Notes: a model not told the origin generated them from the sequence alone. DNA of 64,000 bases from Papaver somniferum (GCF_003573695.1 NC_039358.1:155610920-155674919), one strand, 5' to 3'. Shown: positions 36,001 through 45,339, numbered from the stretch's first letter. A program made the numbers and translations.

Positions 36001-36694
36001 AACATACCACGAGACGTCAATCGTGTCACTTGGGGGGATATCACTTAGGGTTTTGGTCTGGCGGTCTACGGCACGTGTGTTCAAACACACGATGGAATGT
36101 GAGCAAGTCGTGCAATCAGTTGAAGGAATTCACGAGGTAGTGGGTGGAAAATCGACCAAGTCTCCACACGTTGAGCAACTGGTTTCAAACACGATCTCCA
36201 CTTCCCCACTCCTTGATTCCATCAACTGTCACACTTCATGGAATCATGGTGTCTAAAATTCCAGCAATATAAATAAGTCTCTGAATCATGATTGAATCAG
36301 CATCATCAGTATCATCAATCTCACGTCATCGACAACACGAGATCATCAACTCATCAATTGAGCAACTACTCTCAATTGAGCAATTTCAATCATTCAGAGC
36401 TTATCATATTCAGAATTCACACACCCCAATCTTTGATTACCATTGATTCCACACATTTCTCAGCTTCCCTCCTACAGATCAACCCATCCTCTCTTGTGAC
36501 CGAATTTACTCTGGAACGGTCATTGTCTTGATTTAGGCCGGAGTACTACAGATTGATCTCTCGAATCTAAAGCACCCCCTTTGCAGCGGTGCATCTGTGT
36601 GAGGTTTAACATTTCGCTCGGTTCGAGGAGTCTCCTCCGTACGGTCGTCTCCTCAATTCCTTAGAAACCAATAAATCGTTTTTCCCCATCTACA
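33088..36694 (+). repeat. Tat element 5' LTR
   Basis: 3607 bp, TGTAGATGG...CATCTACA. Palindromic ~55-bp units lie near 33535-33660 and GC-hairpin units at 34340-34975. A short conserved frame precedes the TATA box. It retains a 178-bp segment (35573-35750) missing from the 3' LTR. Confidence 0.95.
36268..36275 (+). promoter_or_regulatory. Tat 5' LTR TATA box
   Basis: TATAAATA in 'ccagcaatataaataagtctctg'. Transcription is expected to start about 30 bp downstream, giving R-U5 of about 390 bp before the primer site. Confidence 0.7.
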
Positions 36695-36697
36695 GAT

Positions 36698-36714
36698 TGG
36701 CGACCACAGTGGGA
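36698..36714 (+). other. Primer-binding site, tRNA-Arg type
   Basis: TGGCGACCACAGTGGGA lies 3 bp after the LTR. It fits the complement of a plant tRNA-Arg 3' end (…TCCCACTGTGGTCGCCA), the primer used by Tat/Ogre elements. The tRNA match is from memory. Confidence 0.75.
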
Positions 36715-36835
36715 GATTATTCTCTCGGTTGCAATCTCACTATCTCACAAGTTTGGCAGAGTTGGATCAACTAATTCAACTAATTCAGATCAGAATATTT
36801 CAGACGGCAACATTCCTCATGTTACACCTGGCGGC

Positions 36836-37930
36836 ATGGAAGGCAGAGGGATCCCAACTTTGGCAGAGTTGGATCAAATCCTAGAGGTCCATACCAGGAA
36901 CATGGACCTGATGAAGGAGACGATAAACCACATCCTCGACTTTCTCATCAGATTAACATCCGAGTTACGCGGTATCTCCGCTCCAGAAGCCTCAACACCG
37001 GGGACTGAGACGTCATCTGACCCTCAAATCAACAGCTTCACCACATACGAGAAGCCGGTGGAACAAGAGGTCACACATTTGATTGAAAATCTATGTGAAC
37101 TCATGCACTTCTCCAGGGATCAGCGCACAGACACATTTTCAGCACTCAACCAGATATCATCCAGCGTGCAAATAACGCCACCAACACCCTCAGTTGAAGA
37201 AGTCTCCCTAGTGCCTGGACATTCGATCGACAACATTTCTTTTGGAGAAGAAGATCGCATGACGGATGAAAGACACAACCGAGCATTGTATGTCACTGGT
37301 TTCATCAAAGGCACCGAATTTAGAAGAGCTCTCGTCGACACCGGTGCTTCCACCAACATTGTCACTATGAAGACTCTCAAGATGGCCAGATTCCCACAAG
37401 GTAAAATCGTTCGATATCCCATCCTAATGACAGGATTTGAAGGAAGTCAAAGCCATACATATGGATATGCATACATAGATTTGAGGGTGGGGCCGATTCG
37501 ATCGAAAGCAAAGTTTCATGTGATCGAGCAAGAACCTGAATACCACATAATACTGGGACGCCCATGGCTCCATGATAATAAGGTGGTTCCTTCAACATAC
37601 CATCAATGCATGAAGGCTCTGCTCGACAACAAGATCGTTCGCATTCCGGCTTCATCATCTCCTTATGCTCACGTCTATGATACTGAGTTCCTTGAATCTC
37701 AAAAAGGCGTCCCGGAACCTCCAAGCAGGATTCGCAGTACTCCACTTCCAAGCTGGAAGACTATCGAAAAGGCTGATAACTACGATCCGTTATCCTCAGC
37801 TACTAAAATGATCAAGTCACCTACCACACCGACTAAACGCCATAATGATCAAATCTCAACTCCAGGGTCAAACATCACGACCGATCGAGATGTAGAAGGG
37901 AGAGTCATTTATCGCCGACGGAAAGATTAG
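36836..37930 (+). CDS. Gag N-terminus fused to aspartic protease (364 aa)
   Basis: Residues 1-100 resemble the N-terminal part of Gag of the second Tat element (GIPTLAELDQI against PPPTIADLIKM, 57330-57400). The Gag core and zinc knuckle are absent. From about residue 150 the frame is a retropepsin: LVDTGAST at ~166-173 holds the catalytic Asp, and ILGRPWLH at ~238-245 is the conserved downstream block. It ends with a TAG in a readthrough-like context, after which the same frame continues into RT. The start is the first ATG after the leader. An internal deletion of gag in this copy is the simplest reading. Confidence 0.8.
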   Translation: MEGRGIPTLAELDQILEVHTRNMDLMKETINHILDFLIRLTSELRGISAPEASTPGTETSSDPQINSFTTYEKPVEQEVTHLIENLCELMHFSRDQRTDTFSALNQISSSVQITPPTPSVEEVSLVPGHSIDNISFGEEDRMTDERHNRALYVTGFIKGTEFRRALVDTGASTNIVTMKTLKMARFPQGKIVRYPILMTGFEGSQSHTYGYAYIDLRVGPIRSKAKFHVIEQEPEYHIILGRPWLHDNKVVPSTYHQCMKALLDNKIVRIPASSSPYAHVYDTEFLESQKGVPEPPSRIRSTPLPSWKTIEKADNYDPLSSATKMIKSPTTPTKRHNDQISTPGSNITTDRDVEGRVIYRRRKD

Positions 37931-37936
37931 CAATTA
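37928..37936 (+). other. Stop codon in tobamovirus-like readthrough context (TAG CAA TTA)
   Basis: The only stop between the Gag/protease frame and RT is TAG followed directly by CAATTA. This fits the CARYYA context known to promote readthrough at UAG in tobamoviruses. The frame is the same on both sides and stays open from 36836 to 39928 otherwise. Confidence 0.45.
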
Positions 37937-39931
37937 ATCAGGGAGAACGATGAAAAGTCTCCACACCACGAAGAATCGTTTCAAAGTGAGCTATCACTTG
38001 AAGAAGAAGTCCAGGATTCCCCACGAAAACTACAGGACGACACTGACTCTACCACTGACGATCTCGAAATAATCAACATTGGGACTGAAGACGATCCAAG
38101 GCCAATCCTGATCAGTTCAACACTATCACCAGAGGAGCGGACCGAGCTGATAAAATTGTTGAAAGAATATCAAGATGTCTTCGCCTGGACGTACGAAGAA
38201 ATGCCGGGTCTGGATGACAAACTCGTCACCCATCACCTGCACATCGTCCCTGGTTCCAAAGCTTTCAAACAACCTCCCATACAATTTAGACACGAAGTCG
38301 AGGAGCAAATCAAGGTCGAAATTCATAAACTGTTAGCAGCAGGGTTCATCAAGCCTATTCTTCATCCAACGTGGCTAGCAAATGTGGTACCTGTTAAGAA
38401 TAAAAATGGTCAAATCAGATGTTGTGTCGACCTCAGGAACTTGAATAAATGTTGTCCAAAGTATGATTTCCCTCTACCCAACATTGACATGCTCGTCGAT
38501 GCAACCAGTGGTCATGGTATGTTCTCATTCATGGATGGCTATAGTGGGTACAACCAGATAAAGATGTATGAAAATGACGCCAACAATACTGCATTCCGTA
38601 CTCCCATTGGGAATTTTCACTACACTGTGATGCCCTTTGGATTAAATAATGCTGGTGCCACCTATCAACGAGCCATGACTACCATATTCCACGATATGAT
38701 GCACAAGCAAGTAGAAGACTATGTTGATGATGTGGTGGTAAAATCGAAGACTCGAGCATCTCATCTAGAAGTTCTAAGACATGTGTTTGAAAGATGCAGA
38801 GAATACAAATTAAAAATGAATCCTTTAAAGTGCGCATTCGGAGTTTCTTCCAGAAAATTCTTAGAATTCCTGGTCACGACTGAAGGGATCAAAGTCGACC
38901 CGGACAAGGAAAAAGCTATTACCACCATGCCTCCTCCACGAACCGTGAAGGAAATACAGAGCTTTATGGGCAAGGTAAATTATATTCGACGCTTCATTCC
39001 TGGATTAGCTCAACTTATTGCTTCGTTCACACCTCTGCTGAAAAAAGGAGCAAACTTCACCTGGACAGCTGTTCAACAAGAATCTTTCCATAAAATACAA
39101 CAGATATTATTGTCACCGGCCGTCATGAGGTCTCCAGTACATGGACGACCTCTGATTCTTTACACAGCCTCCAGTGACGTCGCCATCGGCGCACTCCTCG
39201 CTCAGGAAGACGACGAAAGCGTCGAACGACCGATTTACTACTTCAGCCGCACAATGAGAGACGCTCAACTCCGATATCCAAAGGCCGAAAGGGCATGCCT
39301 GGCATTGGTACATGCAATCCAGAAGTTCAGACATTACTTACTATGTAACAGGGTCGTACTCATCTCCAAAGCTGATCCCATAAAGTTCTTGCTATCAAAG
39401 CCAGCCTTGATAGGGAGAACAGCGAAGTGGCTACTCCAGATGTTGGAATTTGACATAACTTGCACGCCACCTAAAGCCATCAAAGGTCAAGCGGTCGCGG
39501 ACTTGCTCGCTGCTTTTCCAGGGGAAGACACAACAACACTGCATGAAGAAGTGCCCGGAGAATTCCCTGACATCTTGGTCATCAAGGAAGAAACATGGAT
39601 TCTATACTTTGATGGATCTGCCACCCCTAGTAGTGACACTGGAGGAGCGGGCGTAGTACTGGTGTCTCCATCTGGTGAAGTTTTCTCACATTCGTTCAAG
39701 TTGGATTTCCACTGCACCAACAACTCCGCGGAATGTGAAGCCTTCCTATTAGGATTATCTTTGGCCAAGCAAGCAGGAGCAACACACCTCGAGATAAGGG
39801 GAGATTCAAAATTATTGGTCAACCAGATGAATGGAACATATTCTCTCAAAGAAATCACACTTGCTCCATTCAGAACCGAAGCTCAGCGACTGTTGACCTA
39901 TTTTGCTGATGCAACAATCGTCCATACTTGA
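37931..39931 (+). CDS. pol: Reverse transcriptase, Ty3-type RNase H and second (archaeal-type) RNase H
   Basis: The frame continues from the protease through the TAG. RT blocks: 'VPVKNKNGQIRCCVDLRNLN', 'GYNQIKM', 'MPFGLNNAGATYQRAM' and the active site YVDD at 38720-38731. The Ty3-type RNase H follows (ASSDVAIGALLAQ, 'YPKAERACLALV'). Then a second RNase H has FDGSA, NNSAECEAFLLGL and RGDSKLLVNQM, three of its catalytic acidic residues. The TGA at 39929-39931 cuts the second RNase H before its final Asp block (…NRHVDCLA, still readable downstream). That TGA could be a C-to-T change in a CGA codon. The protein would act in cytoplasmic virus-like particles to copy genomic RNA. Confidence 0.9.
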   Translation, partial: QLIRENDEKSPHHEESFQSELSLEEEVQDSPRKLQDDTDSTTDDLEIINIGTEDDPRPILISSTLSPEERTELIKLLKEYQDVFAWTYEEMPGLDDKLVTHHLHIVPGSKAFKQPPIQFRHEVEEQIKVEIHKLLAAGFIKPILHPTWLANVVPVKNKNGQIRCCVDLRNLNKCCPKYDFPLPNIDMLVDATSGHGMFSFMDGYSGYNQIKMYENDANNTAFRTPIGNFHYTVMPFGLNNAGATYQRAMTTIFHDMMHKQVEDYVDDVVVKSKTRASHLEVLRHVFERCREYKLKMNPLKCAFGVSSRKFLEFLVTTEGIKVDPDKEKAITTMPPPRTVKEIQSFMGKVNYIRRFIPGLAQLIASFTPLLKKGANFTWTAVQQESFHKIQQILLSPAVMRSPVHGRPLILYTASSDVAIGALLAQEDDESVERPIYYFSRTMRDAQLRYPKAERACLALVHAIQKFRHYLLCNRVVLISKADPIKFLLSKPALIGRTAKWLLQMLEFDITCTPPKAIKGQAVADLLAAFPGEDTTTLHEEVPGEFPDILVIKEETWILYFDGSATPSSDTGGAGVVLVSPSGEVFSHSFKLDFHCTNNSAECEAFLLGLSLAKQAGATHLEIRGDSKLLVNQMNGTYSLKEITLAPFRTEAQRLLTYFADATIVHT

Positions 39932-41660
39932 CGGACTAACAATAGGCATGTTGATTGCCTAGCAACTCTCGCCTCCAAGCTGCAATTCGAAGGAGCACAG
40001 AAAACGATCACTGTACAGAGGCGTACAGTATCTTAGACTTGGCTCACTCAGATCGAAGACATTCCAGCGAACGATTGGCGAGCACCCATCATTCATGAAT
40101 TGAGCAGCTCTATTTCAGAAGGCCAAGTCATCCTCAAGGAAGTAAAGAACTACTTCTTGCTTCATGGAGGGCTATACTATCGAAACCCTGATGGATCTCT
40201 ATCACGATGTCTTGGGAGCGACGAAGCGGAAGAACAACTCAAGCGCATACATGAGGAAGTCTGTGGGCAAACGTTAGTGGTAACACTTTATAGAAAGATT
40301 CAAAGAATGGGGTACTAATGGCCATCCATGGAGACTCAGTCAAGAGCTTTACAAGGATCTTGTCCTGATTTCCAAACACCTCCTCATCACTTGGAGGTTT
40401 TGACGGTCCACCACACTGGGGACTGGAGGGAGCCTTACATCAAATACCTCCGGGACAACGAACTACCTCTGGAAAAGAAGCAAGCAGTCAAACTCATTCA
40501 GAAATCTAAGAGATTCGTCTATCTCTATGGGATCTTATACCGCAAAATCTTTGGTGGAAATTTACTGAGGTGCTTAGCCGAACATGAAATCCCTACAATC
40601 CTGAAGGAAGTACATGATGGAGAACATCAAGGAAAGAGGAAACTATTTCTTCAAATTCATGAGAAATATTATTGGCCAACCATGGAAGATGATGCAGCCG
40701 CACACGTTCAGAGGTGTCACCAATGCCAAACCCATGGTAATCTCACCACTCCTTGTCTCCCGTTGAATTCTGTGAATAGTCGTGGCCTTTCTACAGCTGG
40801 GGACTAGATATCATTGGGAAGATCAATCCAGCATCTTCAAAACAACATGAATACATCATCACTGCGACAGAGTACTTCACCAAGTGGGTCGAAGCTATTC
40901 CTCTTCGAAGCACCACTGGAGTTACGATTGCCGCCTTCATCAAAGAGCACATAATATGCAGATTCGGAGTTCCTAAGCATATCATCACAGATAACGGAAC
41001 TCCTTTTGCCAATCAAGATGTTGAGAAGCTGCTCAATAAATATGGGATCAAACAAATCTTCTCCACGCCTTACTATCCACAAGGAAATGGTCAAGCAGAA
41101 AGTACCAACAAGACTTTGGTCAGGATTATCAGTCGGACGATTCATGACAATCCTCGATCATGGCATGAGCAATTACCCATGGCTCTATGGGCTTACAGAA
41201 CTGCACCAAGGAGCTCGATCGGTACTTCGCCATATTCCCTTGTCTATGGAGCCGACGCCATACTTCCAGCAGAAATCAAAGTTCCCTCAGCCAGGATTGC
41301 AGCATCCAGTGGTGTACAATGGGATGAGGCCGAAATCTCCAGATCAAGAATCGCTGAGCTAGATATGCTGAATCAAGGAGAACCAAGGTGGAAAAATATG
41401 TGGAAGCTTACAAACAGAGGATCTCCAGAGCCTACAACAAAATGGTAAGACCTCGAACATTTCAAGTAGGAGATTTGGTATTAAAGACGGCAAAGCACAT
41501 TCAACAAGACATGTCTGCTCCTAAGTTCTCTCCTAAATGGGAAGGGCCATATGTTGTTATCAAAGCAGTGTCTAGCGGATACTACAAAATTTTAGCAATC
41601 AATGGAGGAAAGGAAGGAAACATCATCAATGGCAAATGGCTCAAAGCTTATTATGCCTGA
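39932..41660 (+). pseudogene. Integrase region, broken by stops and two frameshifts
   Basis: Same frame as RT, with TAG near 40034 and TAA at 40316-40318, then the zinc-binding domain ending in CHQCQTH near 40715. A frameshift near 40778 precedes the catalytic core, whose DDE residues are at 40807 (WGLDIIG), 40990 (TDNGT) and 41098 (QAEST). The last two are 35 residues apart, as expected. 'YYPQGNGQAEST', 'WAYRTAPRSSIGTSPYSLVYG' in two parts and a second frameshift near 41380 follow. The C-terminal domain (VRPRTFQVGDLVL, KFSPKWEGPYVV) ends at TGA 41658-41660. It would insert cDNA into host DNA but is not functional here. Confidence 0.88.
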
Positions 41661-41853
41661 TCCATGAAACAAACTACCTCTTCATCATTTCAAGCATTTT
41701 CAAAATGTAATTTCATTCCTCCAAAGAGCATGCGAATGCTCCTTTGTTCATTAAACATTTCATAAATGAGCAAAATTCGTTCATACCATGATCAACTGTT
41801 TCACCTAACTAGAAACTCAGATTTATCAAAAAACAACAACCACAAATGCTCAC

Positions 41854-42844
41854 TCAGAGCAAACCATCCAGCAACGGATAATCCCTGTAAGAAGCCTCGT
41901 CAAGCTTCTTCTGAAAAATCTTGGTCTTTGCCTTCAAGTCTTCGACCGCTTTCTCAACCCTTGCTGACTCCAGAGCCAGTATCCTCTCCTCATCCAGTAA
42001 AGCTGCATTCATGGAAATTGCATCAGCAGCCTCTGCCGCCTTATGAACCTTGATTATCTCAAGACGACGACGGAGCCAGCTTACATTGAATCGCAATATC
42101 TCACAATTCGAGATCATTTCATCCCATTGGTGCAGTTCATGGTTTTTGACGTCTCGCAAGTGCATCTGATTCATTTCCTCGATGATCGGCAATAGCCCCG
42201 CTACCGTGGTTAAAAGGGTTGGAAGAAAACCTTTCCACACTTCTGTGGTAGCAATGTGACCATACTTCTTCCAGATCTTGGTGTACAGAGACGCATGACA
42301 TTTGGGAATCACGAATCCGCCGACCATTTCATTGTCTGGGAAGGTATTAATCAATGGGGCTTCGAATAAAAGTCCAGCGGTTGGGTATTCACGAGCATGG
42401 ACACTGTCTCCAGTCTCCACGGATCCTGCAGAATCTTCACATGCCTGGTTACTGCTTTCCTCAACCTCAACCACGGTCACGGACTTTCCACTCTTTCTTC
42501 GTCTATCGACGACGACACGGACATCCGCCTACGATGAAACGAAGGAGTGTTAATCCCGGGACTCAGTACAATCTCAAGAGTCATAGGTTTACTTACAGAC
42601 GATCCAGCTTCAGCACGAGCCGATCCATACCGGGCAGGAGCTCTAACAGTCCGCTTAGGCCTTGCATTATGAGGAGTAGCATTCTTCTTACAGTCCTACG
42701 ACAAATCATTCTCTTGTGATCAACAATCTCGATTGAACAGAGACAAGAAAGGAGAAGAAGAAGTGTACAACTTACTGAGATAGACGTTGCTATTTCACGC
42801 TTCGACTGAAGATCATCTTGAGAAGAAATGCTATTGCTCGACAT
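41854..42844 (-). CDS. Antisense three-exon gene of the Tat element, PEARLI-4-like domain (280 aa)
   Basis: On the minus strand: exon 1 42844-42776 (ATG, 23 codons), exon 2 42695-42597 (33 codons), exon 3 42528-41854 (TGA). Both introns (80 and 68 bp) begin GTAAGT, end in TAG and are phase 0. The spliced frame has no stop. Residues ~30-75 are basic. From ~100 on: EYPTAGLLFEAP, VGGFVIP, LYTKIWKKYGHIATTEVW, then FNVSWLRRRLEIIK and a C-terminal coiled-coil. This pattern recalls the plant PEARLI-4 (phospholipase-like) domain, whose role is unclear; that call is from memory. A homologue lies at 61174-61854. It ends tail-to-tail with pol, 193 bp away. Confidence 0.7.
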
Positions 42845-42937
42845 GACGGCAAGAGGTAGGATCAAAACTTCTCTGCACGATGAAACTAACTCAGGAATGG
42901 AAGAAATTTTTGCGTGGATCACATATTTGGAGTCTTG

Positions 42938-42950
42938 AAAATATATATAT
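42938..42950 (-). promoter_or_regulatory. Candidate promoter of the antisense PEARLI-4-like gene
   Basis: The minus strand has TATATATATTTTC about 95 bp before the ATG at 42844. About 50 bp further upstream is AAACCCTA (42998-43005 on the plus strand), a telo-box-like element common in plant promoters. The arrangement fits a short 5' UTR. Function is inferred. Confidence 0.4.
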
Positions 42951-43336
42951 CGGATATCATCACTCGCGAATAGTCAATTCAGTTACGAGTTTCGCTGAAA
43001 CCCTAGGCTTCAAAGACAGATACTGAAGACGCGGAGGAAAAACACACAATGGGGACTGACCATCACGGGTCGGATGGGACACGTGTCCTTGTACACGTCA
43101 AGAATTCTCAGTCGTGTGTTATATTACTTCTCATGAGAATCGACAAGCCATGATGAATTTGGATGTGTGGACATTGGTCCATGTCATGGATTAGAAGGTA
43201 TCGACGTTAACAAAATGTTCATCATTCAGAAGAAAAGTCTAATTGAAGTAAAGTCATTTAAACAATCAAAAGAAAGATATCCACTATGAAGACTAAAAAG
43301 GGAATGCTCTAACGTCTAAATAATATGCAAGTAAAA

Positions 43337-43891
43337 CTACTCGTCGGACTCATCCGAATTGTCAGCTTCATCGTCACTGTCCTTCTCGGAATCATCTTCT
43401 TCAGAGTCACTGTCAGGATCATTGGTGAAGTCCGGTGGACGAAAGATAACATCATCATATGAATCCGAGTTATCTTCTGTTGCAGCTTCAGCTTCAATTT
43501 TCTTCATCATCCTCTGATGCTCTCTTTCATATCGATCAGGCTTAATGTAACGCTCAGATGGTTCCCATGTGATCTCTTCTTCAGAAGCATCAGCATCAGA
43601 ATCAGAAGGCACTCCATCCAAGAATCGACGCTTCTCATCAACCCTCTGTCTCTTACGCCGGGTGCGATCTTTCTCACATTGACGGGCATCCTCCTTTTTG
43701 TCTTCAGCTCCTCTTTTCTTGAGTTCAGCAAAAGAGACTCTTCGCTCACCCAAGGGAACATTAGGCTTCGCCCCTTCATGGGTAACCCTAGCCTTTGATT
43801 TCGCTACAGGAGCGTCAGAATCCTCATCAGAAGAGCCAGAAGAAGAAGAGGAATACCAGTAATCATAATTGTTGTTATTGTTGGTTGACAT
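43337..43891 (-). CDS. Antisense acidic, low-complexity protein (about 184 aa)
   Basis: ATG at 43891, stop TAG at 43337. The N-terminus is Asn-rich, followed by YDYWYSSSSSGSSDEDSD. The middle (~45-100) is strongly basic (Lys/Arg runs such as DRTRRKRQRVDEKRR) and the C-terminus is almost entirely Asp, Glu and Ser. It looks disordered and possibly nuclear. The ATG lies 3 bases after a good acceptor (cttccggttccag|AAAATG), matching a 5' UTR exon at 44865 upstream. It lies upstream of the PEARLI-4-like gene on the same strand. I do not recognise the family. The second Tat copy has an ATG and a short acidic frame at the matching place (63210). Confidence 0.55.
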   Translation of the reverse strand: MSTNNNNNYDYWYSSSSSGSSDEDSDAPVAKSKARVTHEGAKPNVPLGERRVSFAELKKRGAEDKKEDARQCEKDRTRRKRQRVDEKRRFLDGVPSDSDADASEEEITWEPSERYIKPDRYEREHQRMMKKIEAEAATEDNSDSYDDVIFRPPDFTNDPDSDSEEDDSEKDSDDEADNSDESDE

Positions 43892-43912
43892 TTTCTGGAA
43901 CCGGAAGATCAA

Positions 43913-44864
43913 AGATTACTACTATGTAAACGAACCAACATCAGCAAAAAGGGTAACTCTGAACTTTTTACAATTCTACTAATGATAATAGTTATGCCGT
44001 AAGAGTTAACACCTCAAAATCGTGCGTCTCTTCGAAAACTGCAAAAACGAACGAAACTTTATTTAATCTCCGAAACTGATTTTTCATGAAATCACGGACA
44101 CAATTTTCATAATGTGAGCATTCACACAACTGACCTATGAAGTTTATAACAATAAAATATTTCATCATAAATATATTGTCTATCTTCGAAGGTTCCTCAA
44201 AACACACGCTTTGATTTTTCAAAAAAAAAACCCAGCAATTAATGCAACATTGCTTACATAAATTCTCAAGAATTTTATCTAATGAAAACAAATTCATGCA
44301 AATAAAATATATCATCATATTTTACACAATATATGTCACGGCTGCATATATATATATAAAAAATTATTTTCCTTCGTATCGTCGTTGTTTGTCTTTAAAA
44401 CGAAGGTTTATTTCAAAAATATTGTGAAAGCTCACATCTCATACATATGATAAAGTTTTGTATTTACATGAAATCTCATAAGAAAATTTTTATCACTGGA
44501 CACAAGTTCATCATACATATTTTCCTTCGTGTCGTCGTTATTTGTCTTTAAAACGAAGGATTATTCCGATTTCATGAAAATTCACTTCTTTTATGATGAA
44601 ACCTTGGTATACATGAAAGCTCATACACTAAGTTTTATCACTGGACCTAGGTTCATATTTAAAAAAAAAAATCTCTCCTAAATCAGAGATTATAGTTAGT
44701 TTTCAAAACTAACGATCGAACGAACGTACGTTTTCAAAAACGAGGGTTTTTTCATAAAACTCACACTAATATATACACATGTATATAATTTCATCTTGAT
44801 CAAGGCATGAACAATTCATTAAGTTCATAGAATCAGCAAAAATCAAAAAAAAAAAAAAACGTAC
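43913..44864 (-). other. Probable 5' UTR intron of the antisense acidic gene
   Basis: On the minus strand a CCCAG|GTACGT donor (exon ends at 44865) pairs with the acceptor ending at 43895, giving an intron of about 970 bp. It is AT-rich, contains the two hairpin repeats at 44371 and 44524 and a palindromic 'atatatacacatgtatata' near 44770. Homologous sequence occurs at 63220-64000. Confidence 0.45.
44371..44559. repeat. Two 36-nt hairpin repeats, 153 bp apart
   Basis: 44371-44406 and 44524-44559 each read CCTTCGT, 22-nt loop, ACGAAGG, with almost identical loops. The second Tat element has the equivalent pair at 63678-63710 and 63825-63857 with stem CTCTCGT/ACGAGAG, a compensatory change. 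Confidence 0.65.
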
Positions 44865-45005
44865 CTGGGAGCGTCGGCCGGAAATTGGCCGACGGCGGCA
44901 ACGATGGCGACTGGCGGCGGCAGGTGGATCGGGCGGCGGCGAAAATTCAACTTCTCCTGCTCGTGAAGATGGAGAGGTGATGAAGAGTTGGTCGTGAAAA
45001 AAATA
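44865..45005 (-). other. Candidate 5' UTR exon of the antisense acidic gene
   Basis: On the minus strand, a GC-rich stretch (GCCGCCGCC-type) without an ATG follows a TATA-like box and ends in the consensus donor CAG|GTACGT at 44865/44864. It is the only strongly GC-rich non-LTR piece of the element. The start (~45005) is estimated from the TATA-like box. Confidence 0.45.
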
Positions 45006-45030
45006 TAAAAGAAAATAGGAGGGTTAATCC

Positions 45031-45097
45031 CTTTTATGCTAATTTTTACTTCCAAAACCTAATTTTCTAAGGATTTCCTTATTGGGCCCGGCCCGCG
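45031..45097 (-). promoter_or_regulatory. Candidate antisense promoter with TATA-like box and site II motifs
   Basis: The minus strand has CGCGGGCCGGGCCCA (45097-45083), containing GGGCCCA, a site II type element bound by plant TCP factors, and then CATAAAAG (45038-45031). It lies between the 3' LTR and the presumed first exon, so it could drive antisense transcription from just inside the LTR. Confidence 0.4.
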
Positions 45098-45320
45098 AAT
45101 CCTAACTAACCACGGACTCGTCATCCAAACCAGCTGTTCAACACCAATTTATGCTCATCAAACGACGCTCCAATCATGACATTGAAGCCTTTATCAAGTC
45201 GTGGTTTGCTCATGCTCTCTAAATCCGGTAACGTCTCAACTTACGACTAAGTTCAATTACTGGTATTATTTATGGCCGGAAAATCACCATTTAATGCTGA
45301 CTGAGAAACACAGCTTTCCT

Positions 45321-45339
45321 CAGTAAGAAGGGGACTTAA
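45321..45339 (+). other. Tat polypurine tract
   Basis: 'cagtaagaaggggacttaa' directly before the 3' LTR start TGTAGATGG at 45340. GGGGACT-type sequences also recur elsewhere in both Tat elements. Confidence 0.75.

Noticed and set aside
37120..37751. Minus-strand ORFs opposite the protease region, and others opposite RT
   Set aside because: Shadows of the coding strand. No splice sites or homologue in the second Tat copy, unlike the antisense genes after pol.
42302..42719. Plus-strand ORFs over the antisense three-exon gene
   Set aside because: They cross the exon and intron boundaries of the better-supported minus-strand gene and show no retrotransposon motif.
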